A stretch of DNA of 64,000 nt from JACDAN01 sp963801855 (GCA_963801855.1 CAWDGK010000002.1:62001-126000), one strand, 5' to 3'. Shown: positions 51,435 to 61,291, counted from the first letter of the stretch. Made by a program: numbers and translations. The notes: generated from the letters alone by a model not told the origin.

Positions 51435-52165
51435 TTCTTCACCGAGCCCTGGCCGGGCACGAAGGCCGGCTTGCGGTGGAACGGCACGCGCTTCAGCCAG
51501 AGTCGAAGCGCCTGCCAGTGGATCAGGAGAACAACTCGCATCGGCATCAGCGGGTAGCGGATCAGCATCGCCGCCAGTGAGCGGTTCGTCAGCGCGCGCC
51601 GGTGGCCGTGGAGAACGGCGGTCAGCGGCCGTGCCCCTCCCTCCTTGACGTGGATGCGCGCCCACACCTGCTCGCCGGGCTCCGAGAAGGCGTACTCGTA
51701 GGAGCCGTCGAGCCCGAAGAAGGGCGAGACGTGCAGGTGCTTCTCGTGCTCGTAGGCGAGGCCGCCGCCGTGGAGCAGCTCGGGGTGGCGCTCGCCGAAG
51801 GTGTTGTTCAGCTCCGCGACCATGCACGCCAGGGAGCCGTCGCGGCGGTAGCACCAGTAGAAGCTGACCGGGTTGAAGACGAAGCCGAGGACGCGGAGCT
51901 GGGTCAGGACGAGCACCCGCTCGATCTCCGGGTCGCCGGCGAAGTCGATCACCGCCTGCTTCAGCGGCTTGTCGCCGTCGAAGTGGTCGCGGTCGTGGAA
52001 CGAGACGACGTTGCGGCCGTTGACCGAGAGGAGCTTCAGGCGCCGCTCGAGCTCGGGCAGCTCGTCGAGGTCGAGCAGCCAGCTCGAGAGCGGGTAGCGG
52101 AAGACGTTCTTCGCCGGCGTCCGCCGCGAGTGGGTCAGCGAGCCGGTGTAGAGCGCGGATCTCAC
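51431..52165 (-). CDS. DUF1365-family protein
   Basis: 244 residues, unbroken. GTG 52165 overlaps the FAD-enzyme stop. SALYTGSLTHSRRTPAKNVF, RYPLSSWLLDLDELPELERR, VLTQLRVLGFVFNPVSFYWC (the GxxFNPVSFYxC hallmark), LAYEHEKHLHVSPFFGLDGS and the basic C-terminus (LKRVPFHRKPAFVPG). DUF1365 is found almost always between an FAD amine-oxidase-like gene and a CFA-synthase-like gene, as here; relatives are linked to unusual (for example furan) fatty acids. Confidence 0.9.
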   Translation of the reverse strand: MRSALYTGSLTHSRRTPAKNVFRYPLSSWLLDLDELPELERRLKLLSVNGRNVVSFHDRDHFDGDKPLKQAVIDFAGDPEIERVLVLTQLRVLGFVFNPVSFYWCYRRDGSLACMVAELNNTFGERHPELLHGGGLAYEHEKHLHVSPFFGLDGSYEYAFSEPGEQVWARIHVKEGGARPLTAVLHGHRRALTNRSLAAMLIRYPLMPMRVVLLIHWQALRLWLKRVPFHRKPAFVPGQGSVKK

Positions 52166-53374
52166 CAGGACACCCCCAGCGCCGCCGCCACCCGGACGCC
52201 GGAGGCGAGCCCGTCCTCGTGGAAGCCGTTGCCGTGGTGCGCGCCCGCGTAGTAGGTGTGCCGCCGGCCCGACAGGGACGGCAGCTCGCGCTGGGCGCCG
52301 AGCGAGTCGACGGTGAAGAGCGGGTGCTCGTAGACGAGGCGGCGGATCACGTGCTCGTCGTCGACCGGCTCGTTCAGCGTCACGCAGTACTCGGTCTCGC
52401 CGGGCAGCGACTGCAGCCGGTTCAGCGAGTACGTGACGGTTGGGTTGCCATCGTCGCCGAGCCGATAGTTCCAGGCTGCGCGGGCGGACGCGGCGCGCGG
52501 CAGCAGCCGCTCGTCGGTATGGAGGACGGCGTCGTTGCGGGTGTAGCCGAACGTGCCGAGCACACGGCTCTCGTCCTCGCTCGGATCCTCGAGCAGCGCG
52601 AGCGCCTGATCTGCGTGGGTCGCGACGACGACCTTGTCGAAGCGGCGCCGCTCGCCGTCGTCGGTCGTCAGCTCGACCCCGTCCGCGTCGCGCCGGAGCG
52701 AGCGGGCGCCGAGGCCGAGCTGGAGGCGCGGGCCGAGCCGGTCCGAGAGGGCGCGAACGTAGGTGTCGGCGCCGCCGCTGACCGTTCGCCACGAGAACCG
52801 GCGCAGTCCCAGCATCCCGTGGTTGTCGAAGAAGCGGATCGCGTAGGCGGCAGGGAACTCGAGCGCGCGGCCGGGCGCGGTCGACCAGAGCGCCGAGGTG
52901 AGCGGGACGAGGAAATGGCGTCGGAAGCGGCGGGAGTAGCCACGCTCGTCGAGGTACTCCCCGAGCGAGTGCTGCTCGTAGTCGCGCTCGTCGAGAGAGC
53001 GCCGCGCGGTGCGGAGCCAGCGGCCGATCTCCCAGAGCAGCGCGCCGAAGCGCGGGCTCGTCGTGTTCCGCCGCTGCGCGAACGGGCGCCGGCCGGAGTA
53101 CTCGAGCCCGCAGCTCTCGCAGCCGACCGAGAACGACATGTCCGACTCCTGGGTGCGGACTCCGAGCTCGGCGAGCAGCCGCACGAGCAGCGGGTAGTTG
53201 CGCGTGTTGTGGACGAGAAAGCCCGTGTCGAGCGCAAGCCCCTCGTGCGCGATCGTGTGCGAGTGGCCGCCGGCGCGCGTCGTCGCGTTCGAAGACGGTC
53301 ACATCGTGGGCACGGTGGAGCAGGTGCGCGACGCCGAGCCCGGAGATACCGCTGCCGACGACCGCGATTCTCAT
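52162..53374 (-). CDS. FAD-dependent amine-oxidase-like flavoprotein (frame-broken at N-terminus)
   Basis: ATG 53374: MRIAVVGSGISGLGVAHLLH (GxGxxG FAD motif), DVTVFERD (acidic beta-2 end). After a shift near 53275 the rest is intact: VRTQESDMSFSVGCESCGLE, RYSGRRPFAQ-like, FLVPLTSALWSTAPGRALEF, RFDKVVVATHADQALALLED, HTYYAGAHHGNGFHEDGLAS (C-terminal FAD contact). About 400 residues. The close family occurs in CarH/LitR and ChrR-sigmaE regulons and may oxidise a lipid double bond or intermediate. First gene of the six-gene lipid operon; its start is 90 bases from the operator at 53451. Confidence 0.85.
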
Positions 53375-53452
53375 CGGAGAAGAGATCCCATGCCAACCGT
53401 TGTTCGCCCCGCGGCGAAGAATGGTTGAACCGCTACTCTGATCCCTGCCATG

Positions 53453-53481
53453 TCTGAACAAAGTATAGACAAAGTCAGAAC

Positions 53482-53484
<3 letters not shown>
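53453..53484. promoter_or_regulatory. operator block D: three ACA elements at 11-base pitch before the desaturase
   Basis: ACA at 53458, 53469 and 53480, exactly 11 bases apart, in the AT-rich window between the divergent desaturase (ATG 53482) and the FAD enzyme (ATG 53374). The core ACAAAG-N5-ACA recurs in the control region at 55701-55776. On the minus strand TATACT (53467-53462) is a good -10. MerR/CarH proteins bind tandem 11-base repeats, one per DNA-binding domain. Confidence 0.6.
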
Positions 53485-54409
<925 letters not shown>

Positions 54410-54416
54410 CTCCGCC

Positions 54417-54851
54417 CTACGCCGGGCCGTCGAGCTTCTGCTTCAGGCCGGCCAGAGCGTCCTCGCCGGTCTTCGCGAGCATCGGCTTGAGCAGTGGCTC
54501 GGCGAGCCGGCGGAACCCCTTGAGCTTGATGTCGGCCGTGTAGGAGATTCGCGATCCGCTGCCGCTCGGCTCGACGGTGATCGCGTCGACGGATGTCGCC
54601 TTGTCGCCGACGCCCTCGAGCACGATTCGCCGCCCGTCGTCCAGTTCGGTGACCGTGTAGCGAAACCGCTGTCGCTTCCCCCGGAAGAGCGCGACCACGT
54701 CGAACTCGCTGCCCACGCGCACCGGTCCGTCGGTCAGCTTCCGGGATTCGGCGATGCCGGGATCCCACTCGGCGGTGTTCTCGAACTCGGCGATGTATCG
54801 GAAGGCGTCGGCGGCCGGACGGGAAACCTCGATCTGCTCGCTGAAGCGCAC
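54417..54851 (-). CDS. SRPBCC/START-fold lipid- or hydrophobe-binding protein
   Basis: 144 residues, unbroken, GTG 54851. FSEQIEVSRPAADAFRYIAE, FENTAEWDPGIAESRKLTDG, VGSEFDVVALFRGKRQRFRY, DDGRRIVLEGVGDKATSVDA and the C-terminal helix RRLAEPLLKPMLAKTGEDAL are the polyketide-cyclase-like SRPBCC fold with an open hydrophobic cavity. It directly follows the MerR gene (2 bases apart) and probably is co-expressed; ligand unknown. Confidence 0.8.
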   Translation of the reverse strand: MRFSEQIEVSRPAADAFRYIAEFENTAEWDPGIAESRKLTDGPVRVGSEFDVVALFRGKRQRFRYTVTELDDGRRIVLEGVGDKATSVDAITVEPSGSGSRISYTADIKLKGFRRLAEPLLKPMLAKTGEDALAGLKQKLDGPA

Positions 54852-54853
54852 CT

Positions 54854-55692
54854 CTAGGAGCTCCGCGCCGCGACTGTTGCGGCTGCTTCGATCGGATCCT
54901 CGTCGAGGTGGATCGCGCCGATCTCGGCCACGAGCGTCTCGCTCGCGCCCGCGCCCGCGAGGGCGAGCTGGAATCGCGTGGCCAGGCTGTGCAGCGCGTC
55001 CGCCTGCCCGCTAAGGCGCGGCAGAGTCGACGGCCGCGACGACGACGAGGTCGGGCCGGAGCGTGGTCGCGGTTTCGTCGATCGTGGCAAGCGGCGTGTC
55101 TGCACCGAGATAGGTGATCCGCCAGCCGTGCTCGCGCAGGGCGAGCCCGAACACGATCAGGGAGAGGTCGTGCTGTTCTCCGGCGGGGCAGGCGAGGAGC
55201 GCGCGCGGGCCGGAGCCTCGATCCCAGCCGCGCGCGAGGCCGAGCATCCGCCCCCGCAGCAGGTTGCTGGCGAAGTGCTCCTGCCCGATCGTGATCTCGC
55301 TCGCGCTGCCAGCGCTCGCCCAGATCGCGGAGCGCCGGGAGGATCGAGTCGCGCAGGACGCTCTCGAGCGTGAGCGACGACAGAAGGCGGTCGAGTGCCG
55401 CGTGCGCACCGACGTCGTCGAAGGCGACGAGCGCCTCGACGAGCGTCCCGGCAGAGGGTAGGTCCACGGCGTCGCCGAGCGCGAGCTTCGCCGCCTCCGC
55501 GGCTGAGATGCCCCGCCCCAGCGCGCCGGTCATCGTGCCGACGCGTCGTTCGTCCTCGGCCGAGTAGAGCCGGTAGCCACCCGACGACCGTTCGGGCTGG
55601 AGCAGGCCGTAGCGGCGCTCCCAGGCGCGCAGGAGCTCAGGGCTGACGCCGGTGCGCCGCGCGAGCTCGCCGATGCGGAGATCTGCAGACAC
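54854..55692 (-). CDS. MerR-family regulator with B12-binding domain, CarH/LitR-like light sensor (frame-broken)
   Basis: The HTH is intact: LRIGELARRTGVSPELLRAW, ERRYGLLQPERSSGGYRLYS. A helical domain follows with W-Q-R, and after a shift near 55307 EITIGQEHFAS; when the shift is closed the spacing is W-x9-E-H, as for Trp131/Glu141/His142 that enclose adenosylcobalamin in Thermus CarH. Then ACPAGEQHDLSLIVFGLALR gives the E-x-H cobalt-ligand motif, and WRITYLGADTPLATIDETAT and LRPDLVVVAAVDSA the Rossmann part. A second shift is near 55010. The position of CarH His132 appears to be Gln. GTG 55692 fits the promoter; ATG 55713 is an alternative. By family, a dark-state tetramer represses and light releases it. 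Confidence 0.8.
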
Positions 55693-55700
55693 GTCATTCA

Positions 55701-55776
55701 GTGTACATACCATCTCACAAAGATTTGACAAGGAGCGGTGCGTATTTGTACGATCCCTCGACAAACTTTATACAAC
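55701..55776. promoter_or_regulatory. divergent promoters with two operator blocks (M1, M2) of the CarH-like regulator
   Basis: Block M1: ACA at 55705, 55717, 55728. Block M2: TAC at 55749, ACA at 55761 and 55772. Both have spacings 12 and 11. Plus-strand promoter: TTGACA (55725-55730), 18 bases, TACGAT (55749-55754). Minus-strand promoter: TTGTCA (55731-55726), 16 bases, TATGTA (55709-55704). The two -35 boxes overlap, and the blocks cover both promoters, so one regulator could shut both operons. Core shared with block D: ACAAA(G/C)-N5-ACA. Confidence 0.65.
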
Positions 55777-55796
55777 CATCGTCAGAGGGGATATCC

Positions 55797-56030
55797 ATGA
55801 AGCACTTCGCAATGACGGAACAGCCTTCGCGGAGCCTGGGCGTCAACGACGCAAGATCACGGGAGGTGACGGCTCGGCTGTTGCTCTTCCTCGCCGCCGC
55901 CGCCTCGTTTGTGCTGTCGGTGTCGCTGTGGTTCGCGGGAAACGAGCTTCAGGGAATCTTCGTCGGTCTCTGGGTGCCCTCGATCCTGGCACTTGGAGCC
56001 ATCGTGCTCCCGCGGAGCGTGCGGTCATGA
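55797..56030 (+). CDS. small two-helix membrane protein
   Basis: 77 residues from ATG 55797, SD GAGGGG. Hydrophobic segments RLLLFLAAAASFVLSVSLWF and GIFVGLWVPSILALGAIVLP. Family unknown to me. First gene of the plus-strand operon facing the MerR gene; its stop overlaps the next start (ATGA). Confidence 0.7.
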   Translation: MKHFAMTEQPSRSLGVNDARSREVTARLLLFLAAAASFVLSVSLWFAGNELQGIFVGLWVPSILALGAIVLPRSVRS

Positions 56031-56218
56031 GCAACGTCGGCCTCTTTGTTGTGGGAGCAGGTGTCACGCTGATCGTCTTCGCGGCGCTGGCGCTCCTCGT
56101 CTGGGGGGCGATTATGGACGGACGCTACGAGAACGAGCAGCGGGCAGCGGCAGACGCATCGACGCAAACGAGGCAGGATCAGGCGCTCGCTCGTGATCGA
56201 CGCAGCGTGAGCGTGTAA
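56027..56218 (+). CDS. small single-helix membrane protein, faintly CcoS-like
   Basis: 63 residues. Helix VGLFVVGAGVTLIVFAALAL followed by LVWGAIMDGRYENEQRAAAD. The WxxxxDGRYEN end faintly resembles the W-x-x-x-SGQ(F/Y)DDLE end of CcoS/FixS oxidase-maturation proteins, but no oxidase genes are here, so this is only a likeness. Its stop shares a base with the next start (TAATG). Confidence 0.65.
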   Translation: MSNVGLFVVGAGVTLIVFAALALLVWGAIMDGRYENEQRAAADASTQTRQDQALARDRRSVSV

Positions 56219-56578
56219 TGGCTGTCAGCGTCGACAGGCGTCTGGAACATCCCTGGCCGGCCGAGAGGGCCGAGGCCTGCAACGGCGACCGAGCCACGCG
56301 CCGACGGTTTACGCCGGCTGGCGGACTCCGATCTGCTCGTCCTGATCTCGCGGGGTGATCTCCGCGCCCTGGTCGTGATCTACGACCGTCACATCGAAGC
56401 CGCCTGGAGGGTCGCTCTCGTGTACTCGGATGACGCGCCGGCCGCCGAGCGGGCGGTTGAAGCTGCGTTTCTCCGCTTGTGGCGGCAACCCGAGCCCGGG
56501 GCTCGCGCAAGTGTCGCCGTGCGGCTCCTGTCCAGTGTGTCGCGTGAAGCTCGCGGCCTTCCGCACGAGCGCCGCTGA
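56218..56578 (+). CDS. sigma-70 region-2-like protein without region 4 (one probable frame shift)
   Basis: LADSDLLVLISRGDLRALVV, IYDRHIEAAWRVALVYSDDA, PAAERAVEAAFLRLWRQPEP is a recognisable ECF sigma region 2 (core-polymerase binding and -10 recognition), but AERAVEAAF replaces the common AEDVVQEVF. The protein ends EARGLPHERR and no region 4 follows before the next gene three bases later. ATG 56218 overlaps the previous stop but needs a shift before ~56300; GTG 56375 is the first in-frame start. It may be a degenerate or regulatory sigma fragment. Confidence 0.5.
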
Positions 56579-56581
56579 CGG

Positions 56582-57737
56582 ATGGTGCGCGGTGTCCTCG
56601 GAGGGCTCTCTGTCGTGCCGTGGGCGTGGAGCGTCGTCGTGGCGGGTCTCGACCGGCGACAACGGTTGTCGTTGGATGACGTGGAGCCCGCGCACGGCGG
56701 CCCGCTCGTGTCCGTGGTCGTGCCCGCTCGCGACGAGGGGCGGGGCGTGCGGGCCGCGGTCGCCTCGCTCGCGGCGCAGGACTACGGGCCGCTCGAGGTG
56801 ATCGTCGTCGACGACGAGTCGTCGGACGCGACCGCCGCCGAGGCTCGAGCAGCTGCCACACATCGCGTACGGGTGCTCGAGGGCAAGCCGGTGCCCCCAG
56901 GCTGGGTCGGGAAGTCGTGGGCATGCCACCAGGGGTACGAGCTCGCACAGGGAGCAGTGGCTTCTGTTCGCAGACGCCGACGTGCGCCACGCCCCGGATA
57001 CCGTCGGGCGTGCGCTCGCCCTGGCCCAGCGGGGCGCGGCGGGGGTGTGTCGGTGCTTCCCCTGATCGAGACCGGCGGGGTCGTGGAGCAGGCGATCCAG
57101 CCGGCTGCCGCTGTGCTGATCCGCTCCTTCGTGGCGCCAGGCCCGCTCGTGCGCTCGCCGCGCAGCCCGGTCGCGATCGCCGCCGGCGGGTTCATCCTCG
57201 TCTCGCGTGCCGCCTACGAGCGGGTCGGCGGGCACGAGGCGATGCGCCACCAGCTCGTGGACGACCAGATGCTCGCGGTCCGGCTCAAGGCGGCGGGGAC
57301 GCCGCTGGCGCTCGCGGGCTCGGCGGGCCGGGTTCGCGTCCGGATGTACGTCGGCGCACGGGAGACGCTCCGCGGGTGGCGCAAGAACACCTCCGCGGGA
57401 CTGGGCGGCTCCGTCGTCGTCGCGGCGGTCCTCGCGTTCGCCGGCGTCGCCTCCTCCCTCGCGCCCGCGGTCGCGATCGTGCGAGGCCCGCGTCGGGCAG
57501 GCGCTCTAGGTCTTGTCCTCCAGCTCACCGCGCGGGCTGCCTCGAACGAGCTGTGCCCGACGCCCCGGCGGGCCTGGGCGCTCTTCCCTGCGGGCGCGCT
57601 TGGGCTTTCGATCCTCTCGCTGCTCAGCTCGCTCGACCGGCTTCGGGGCGGGATCGTCTGGCGCGGCCGGCGCTACGCGCCCGCCCCGCCGTTTCGCCCC
57701 GCGCTCCGCTCTCGGCCGGGGTCCGGCCCGGTCCTGA
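56582..57737 (+). CDS. family 2 glycosyltransferase, membrane-bound (frame-broken)
   Basis: N-terminal helix GVLGGLSVVPWAWSVVVAGL. GT-A core: PLVSVVVPARDEGRGVRAAV, LEVIVVDDESSDATAAEARA, GKPVPPGWVGKSWACHQGYE. After shifts near 56960 and 57030 (the acceptor motif FADADVRH is in the intermediate frame) comes FILVSRAAYERVGGHEAMRH and LVDDQMLAVRLKAAG. C-terminal helices VVVAAVLAFAGVASSLAPAV and ALGLSILSLLSSLDRLRGGI, ending IVWRGRRYA. This layout is that of hydroxychlorobactene/carotenoid-type glucosyltransferases. The exact 3' end is uncertain: the frame runs on to 58036 unless shifted near 57700. Confidence 0.75.
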
Positions 57738-57749
57738 ACGGTCGATTGG

Positions 57750-59984
57750 ATGTCCACGTCTCGGGCCACCCATCTGCACGCCGCGCACGACGCCCTCGCC
57801 CACGGCAGTCCGCTGGCCGCGCTCCGCGCGCACTCCGAGTTCCTCCGCGTGCCTCCGAGGAGCCGCGATCTCGGCTCTTTGCGGTCACTCGTGGGTTCGG
57901 GCGACCGGCTTGCGTGTGCGCTCGCGATCCGGCCTCTAGCCCGGTTCGCGCGGGCCGAGTTCGACACGGCCTTGCTCGCCTTCGCCCGGGGCGCCGACCC
58001 CCTGCTCGGGGAGCAGGCAGTGTGGGCGCTCGCTGACCGCCCCGCCACGCCGGCTGGCATCGAGGTGGTTCTTGGTGCGGTCGCGGAGGGTGGCCATCGG
58101 GCGACGATCGCGCAGCTCACGATCGAGCGCTGGGCCGCCTCCGAGCGAGCCGTCATGGCGGCGATTCCAACCGCACTCGAGCGCCATTCCGAGGACGGTG
58201 CTCGCGTTCGTCTCGTCGAGACGGCGGCCGTCGCCGACCACCCCGACATTCCGCAGTTCCTCGCGCTCCTCCTCCGCTCCACCGACGAGCACGAGATCGT
58301 GCGGGCTGCCGCGGCGCGGGCGTTGGCGGTGCGACCCGCGCCGATGCTGCTCGAACATCTGTGGCGTGCGGGCATCGACGGCGGACCGGAGCTCCGGTTT
58401 GCCTGTGCCCGCGCTCTGCTGGCCATTCGCACTCCGAGAGCCCGCGAGGCGGCTGCTTCGCTCGCCCGGGCGGCGACAGGCTCGAGCGAGCCCTTCGATC
58501 GCCTGCTGCTGGCGCTCGTTCGAGGTCGCGCGCCTAGACCGTTCACCGAGCGCCGCGGGATCCGGATCGCGCAGATCTTCATGCAGGGGCGACTCGACGG
58601 AGCGCTCTCGAGCGCGGGCGCCGGAGATGGCGGTGGGATCTCGACGCTGCTCGTGCAGCTCGGGCGCGCGCTCGGCTCGGAGCCGGAGATCGCCGGTGTG
58701 GCGACGATTGCGCGGGCTCTCGCAGAGCCCGCGACGGGCTGGGCTCACACCGGGTTGAGCGAAGCCTTGAGCCCCGGAGTCTCGATCGAGCGCGTGCCGT
58801 TCGGGCCCGCCGGCTACCTCCCGGCAGCGGCGATGTGGGAGCACCTCCTCGAGCTGGAGCAAGCGCTGGAGACGGCGATCTCAGAGCTGGGGGGTGTCGA
58901 TATCGCCCACTTGCGTTTCGCGGATGCCGGCGCCTTCGCCGCAGCCCGCGTCTGCAGACGACTCGGCATCCCGTTGGCGTTCACGGCCGCACCGGATCCA
59001 CACGCTGTGATCCAGGCCGCAGAGCGGCGAGGCGACCTGACGCGTGAGACCTTTCCCGAGGCGGAGCTGAGCGAGCACTACCTCTTTCGTGCGCAACTCG
59101 TTGCAGATCTGCTCGGCCAAGCGGAGACGGTGGTCGTCCTGCCTCGCCCGCGCGCCCGGGCGGCGCTACGCGAGCTGATCGGAGCTCCGTTCACGCAACT
59201 CGAGCAGCGTCGCGTCCACACGATCCCCGAGGGGATCTCGCTGCTCGAGATCGACCGTGCCACTTCCGAGCTGGAGAGAGCCGGGCGAGACCGCGCCCTG
59301 CCTTCGGTCGCCAATGTCCTGCTCGACCGTGTCGCCGCTCTACCGCAGCAACGTCACGGTCTCCCGCTGCTCGTCAGCGTCGGCCGCTTGCATCGTGTGA
59401 AGGGCTTCTCGCTCCTGCTCGAAGCGTGGGCCGGCGACGACGACCTCCACCGGTCGCTCAACCTCGTGATCGTCGGCGGCGGCCTCGAAAAGCCCACGAC
59501 GGAAGAGCAGGCGGTTCTGCAGCAGCTCGAAGCTGTCAACACGCGCGTCCCACGAGCACGTGAGGGCCTCGTCCTGCTTGGCCATCGAGCGAATCACGAG
59601 GTAGCGACGATTCTGCGAATCGCGCGGGTGGGGCTCGGCAGCCTCGTCTCCCCTCACGGCGTCTACGCCTGCACCAGCCAGAAGGAGGAGTTCGGCGTGG
59701 CGCTCCTCGAGGCCATGGCGACAGGGCTCTCCGTGGTCGCACCGAATGCCGGCGGGCCTGCGACCTACGTGGAGGAAGGGCTCACGGGATCGCTGGCAGA
59801 CACCTCGTCCGTCGCCGACGTGAGAGAAGCACTGCGCCGGGCCGCGGCCGCGCGCGCCGACGAGTCGCGCGCCCAACGCGCCTCGGACGTGGTTCGCTCT
59901 CACCACACGATCGAGGCCATGGCCGCAACGCTCGCGGGGGTCTACGCGAACGTCGTGCGCGAGCCCGTCCAGGTGGCGGCGTGA
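57750..59984 (+). CDS. HEAT-repeat protein fused to a GT4-type glycosyltransferase
   Basis: 744 residues, unbroken. Residues ~1-265 are alpha-helical repeats (LGEQAVWALADRPATPAGIE, EIVRAAAARALAVRPAPMLL, LRFACARALLAIRTPRAREA) of HEAT type. Residues ~280-740 are a GT-B enzyme: IRIAQIFMQGRL, GGGISTLLVQLGRALG (N-domain loop), DIAHLRFADAGAFAAARVCR, HTIPEGISLLEIDR, LLVSVGRLHRVKGFSLLLEA (GT4 C-domain start), LNLVIVGGGLEKPT, EEFGVALLEAMATGLSVVAP (E-x7-E nucleotide-sugar motif), NAGGPATYVEEGLTGSLAD. HEAT parts normally bind proteins. The fusion is unusual. Its stop overlaps the next start. Confidence 0.85.
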   Translation: MSTSRATHLHAAHDALAHGSPLAALRAHSEFLRVPPRSRDLGSLRSLVGSGDRLACALAIRPLARFARAEFDTALLAFARGADPLLGEQAVWALADRPATPAGIEVVLGAVAEGGHRATIAQLTIERWAASERAVMAAIPTALERHSEDGARVRLVETAAVADHPDIPQFLALLLRSTDEHEIVRAAAARALAVRPAPMLLEHLWRAGIDGGPELRFACARALLAIRTPRAREAAASLARAATGSSEPFDRLLLALVRGRAPRPFTERRGIRIAQIFMQGRLDGALSSAGAGDGGGISTLLVQLGRALGSEPEIAGVATIARALAEPATGWAHTGLSEALSPGVSIERVPFGPAGYLPAAAMWEHLLELEQALETAISELGGVDIAHLRFADAGAFAAARVCRRLGIPLAFTAAPDPHAVIQAAERRGDLTRETFPEAELSEHYLFRAQLVADLLGQAETVVVLPRPRARAALRELIGAPFTQLEQRRVHTIPEGISLLEIDRATSELERAGRDRALPSVANVLLDRVAALPQQRHGLPLLVSVGRLHRVKGFSLLLEAWAGDDDLHRSLNLVIVGGGLEKPTTEEQAVLQQLEAVNTRVPRAREGLVLLGHRANHEVATILRIARVGLGSLVSPHGVYACTSQKEEFGVALLEAMATGLSVVAPNAGGPATYVEEGLTGSLADTSSVADVREALRRAAAARADESRAQRASDVVRSHHTIEAMAATLAGVYANVVREPVQVAA

Positions 59985-61291
59985 TCGTCCTCGTCGTCGT
60001 CCCCGATTACGCGTCCCACTGGTATCCGCTGTCGGCCACCGCCGGTGCTCTCCGTGCCCGGGGCCACAGAGTCGTAGTGGCGACGGGGCGGACGCTGGCT
60101 CCTGTCGTCGCCGCCGGCGGGTTCGAGCATGTCGAGATCATCCTCGGATCAGGCAGCAACGGCGGCGTCCGGCCCGCCGACACCGATCCGGAGCTGAACG
60201 GGTTCATCGCCGCCACCCACGAGGGAATGGTCGCGACGCTGCGATATCAGGCCGAGCGCCGTGCGCACGACCTCCTCTGGGAGCCGCGGTTCGTCGCTGC
60301 GCAGCTCCGCAACGTGGTTGCGTCGGTCGTGCCAGACATGGTCCTCGTCGACCAGCTCGCGTTCGGCGCCACCGCTGCCCTGCGCGGACTGCGTGTGCCG
60401 TTCCTCTCGTTCCTCCCAGGGCACCCGTGCCAGTTGCCCGGTCGAGGAGAGACCTTCGGCTATCCCGAGCTCCGACCGCCGGAATTCGGTGCGCCCGCTG
60501 CAGACCTGCGTTCGCTGAGAGAGCTTTGCACCGGCGTCGCCAAGGCGTTCACCGGGGCCTACAACGCAGTGACGACGAGCCTCGACCCAGGGGCGTCACC
60601 ACTCGACGATGCGTTCGCGGCAGGTGGGACCCTCGGGACGTTGATCAACTATCCAGGGCAGATCGGCGCCCATCCCCGCCGACTACCGCACGCCCGGTTT
60701 CTTGGCTCCGGCATCCGGACGGGCGCTCCCGAGACCTCCCTCGAGCAACTCGCCCGCACGGAACGAACGCGACCTCGAGCGTACGTCTCCCTCGGCAGCT
60801 TTCTCTCCGGGCGGACGGACGTCCTCCGGCGGATCGCCGACGCGATTCGGCTCCTCGGCTGGGACGCCGTGATCGCCGCGGGTGCGACCGACCCGCAAAG
60901 ACTTGGCCGCTTGCCGTCCAGCTGGATCGTGGAAGAGCACCTTCCCCAGGTGACCGCACTCGAGGTGTGCGACATCGTCGTCTGCCATGGCGGCAACAAC
61001 ACCGTCACAGAGGCTCTCACGGCCGGCCTGCCCGTGCTCGCCGCCCCCTTCTCGACCGATCAGTTCGCGGGAGCAGAGGATCTCCGCCGCGCCGGTCTCG
61101 GCGACGCATTCGATCCGAACGCCGCGACGGTGGAAGAGGTTGCGGCCGGGCTTCTCTCACTGCTCGACGGCGACGCCGTGGACCGAGCTGCCGCGCTCGG
61201 CGCCGAGCTCCGGCGCAATCCCGGAGCGGAACTCGCAGCAGACATCCTGGAAGGCGCTGCGGCAGTATCCAGGTGGCCGGCCTATGCGTAG
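59981..61291 (+). CDS. GT1-type glycosyltransferase (UGT/macrolide-GT-like)
   Basis: 436 residues, unbroken, GTG 59981 overlaps the previous stop (GTGA). N-domain: MIVLVVVPDYASHWYPLSAT, AGALRARGHRVVVATGRT, VVPDMVLVDQLAFGATAALR. C-domain: PRAYVSLGSFLSGRTDVLRR, SWIVEEHLPQVTALEVCDIV, CHGGNNTVTEALTAGLPVLA, APFSTDQFAGAEDLRRAGLG, the donor-binding signature (H-G-G-x-N-T...P). Uses an activated sugar to glycosylate a small hydrophobic acceptor, for example carotenoid, lipid or polyketide. Its stop lies inside the start of the next gene. Confidence 0.88.
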   Translation: MIVLVVVPDYASHWYPLSATAGALRARGHRVVVATGRTLAPVVAAGGFEHVEIILGSGSNGGVRPADTDPELNGFIAATHEGMVATLRYQAERRAHDLLWEPRFVAAQLRNVVASVVPDMVLVDQLAFGATAALRGLRVPFLSFLPGHPCQLPGRGETFGYPELRPPEFGAPAADLRSLRELCTGVAKAFTGAYNAVTTSLDPGASPLDDAFAAGGTLGTLINYPGQIGAHPRRLPHARFLGSGIRTGAPETSLEQLARTERTRPRAYVSLGSFLSGRTDVLRRIADAIRLLGWDAVIAAGATDPQRLGRLPSSWIVEEHLPQVTALEVCDIVVCHGGNNTVTEALTAGLPVLAAPFSTDQFAGAEDLRRAGLGDAFDPNAATVEEVAAGLLSLLDGDAVDRAAALGAELRRNPGAELAADILEGAAAVSRWPAYA

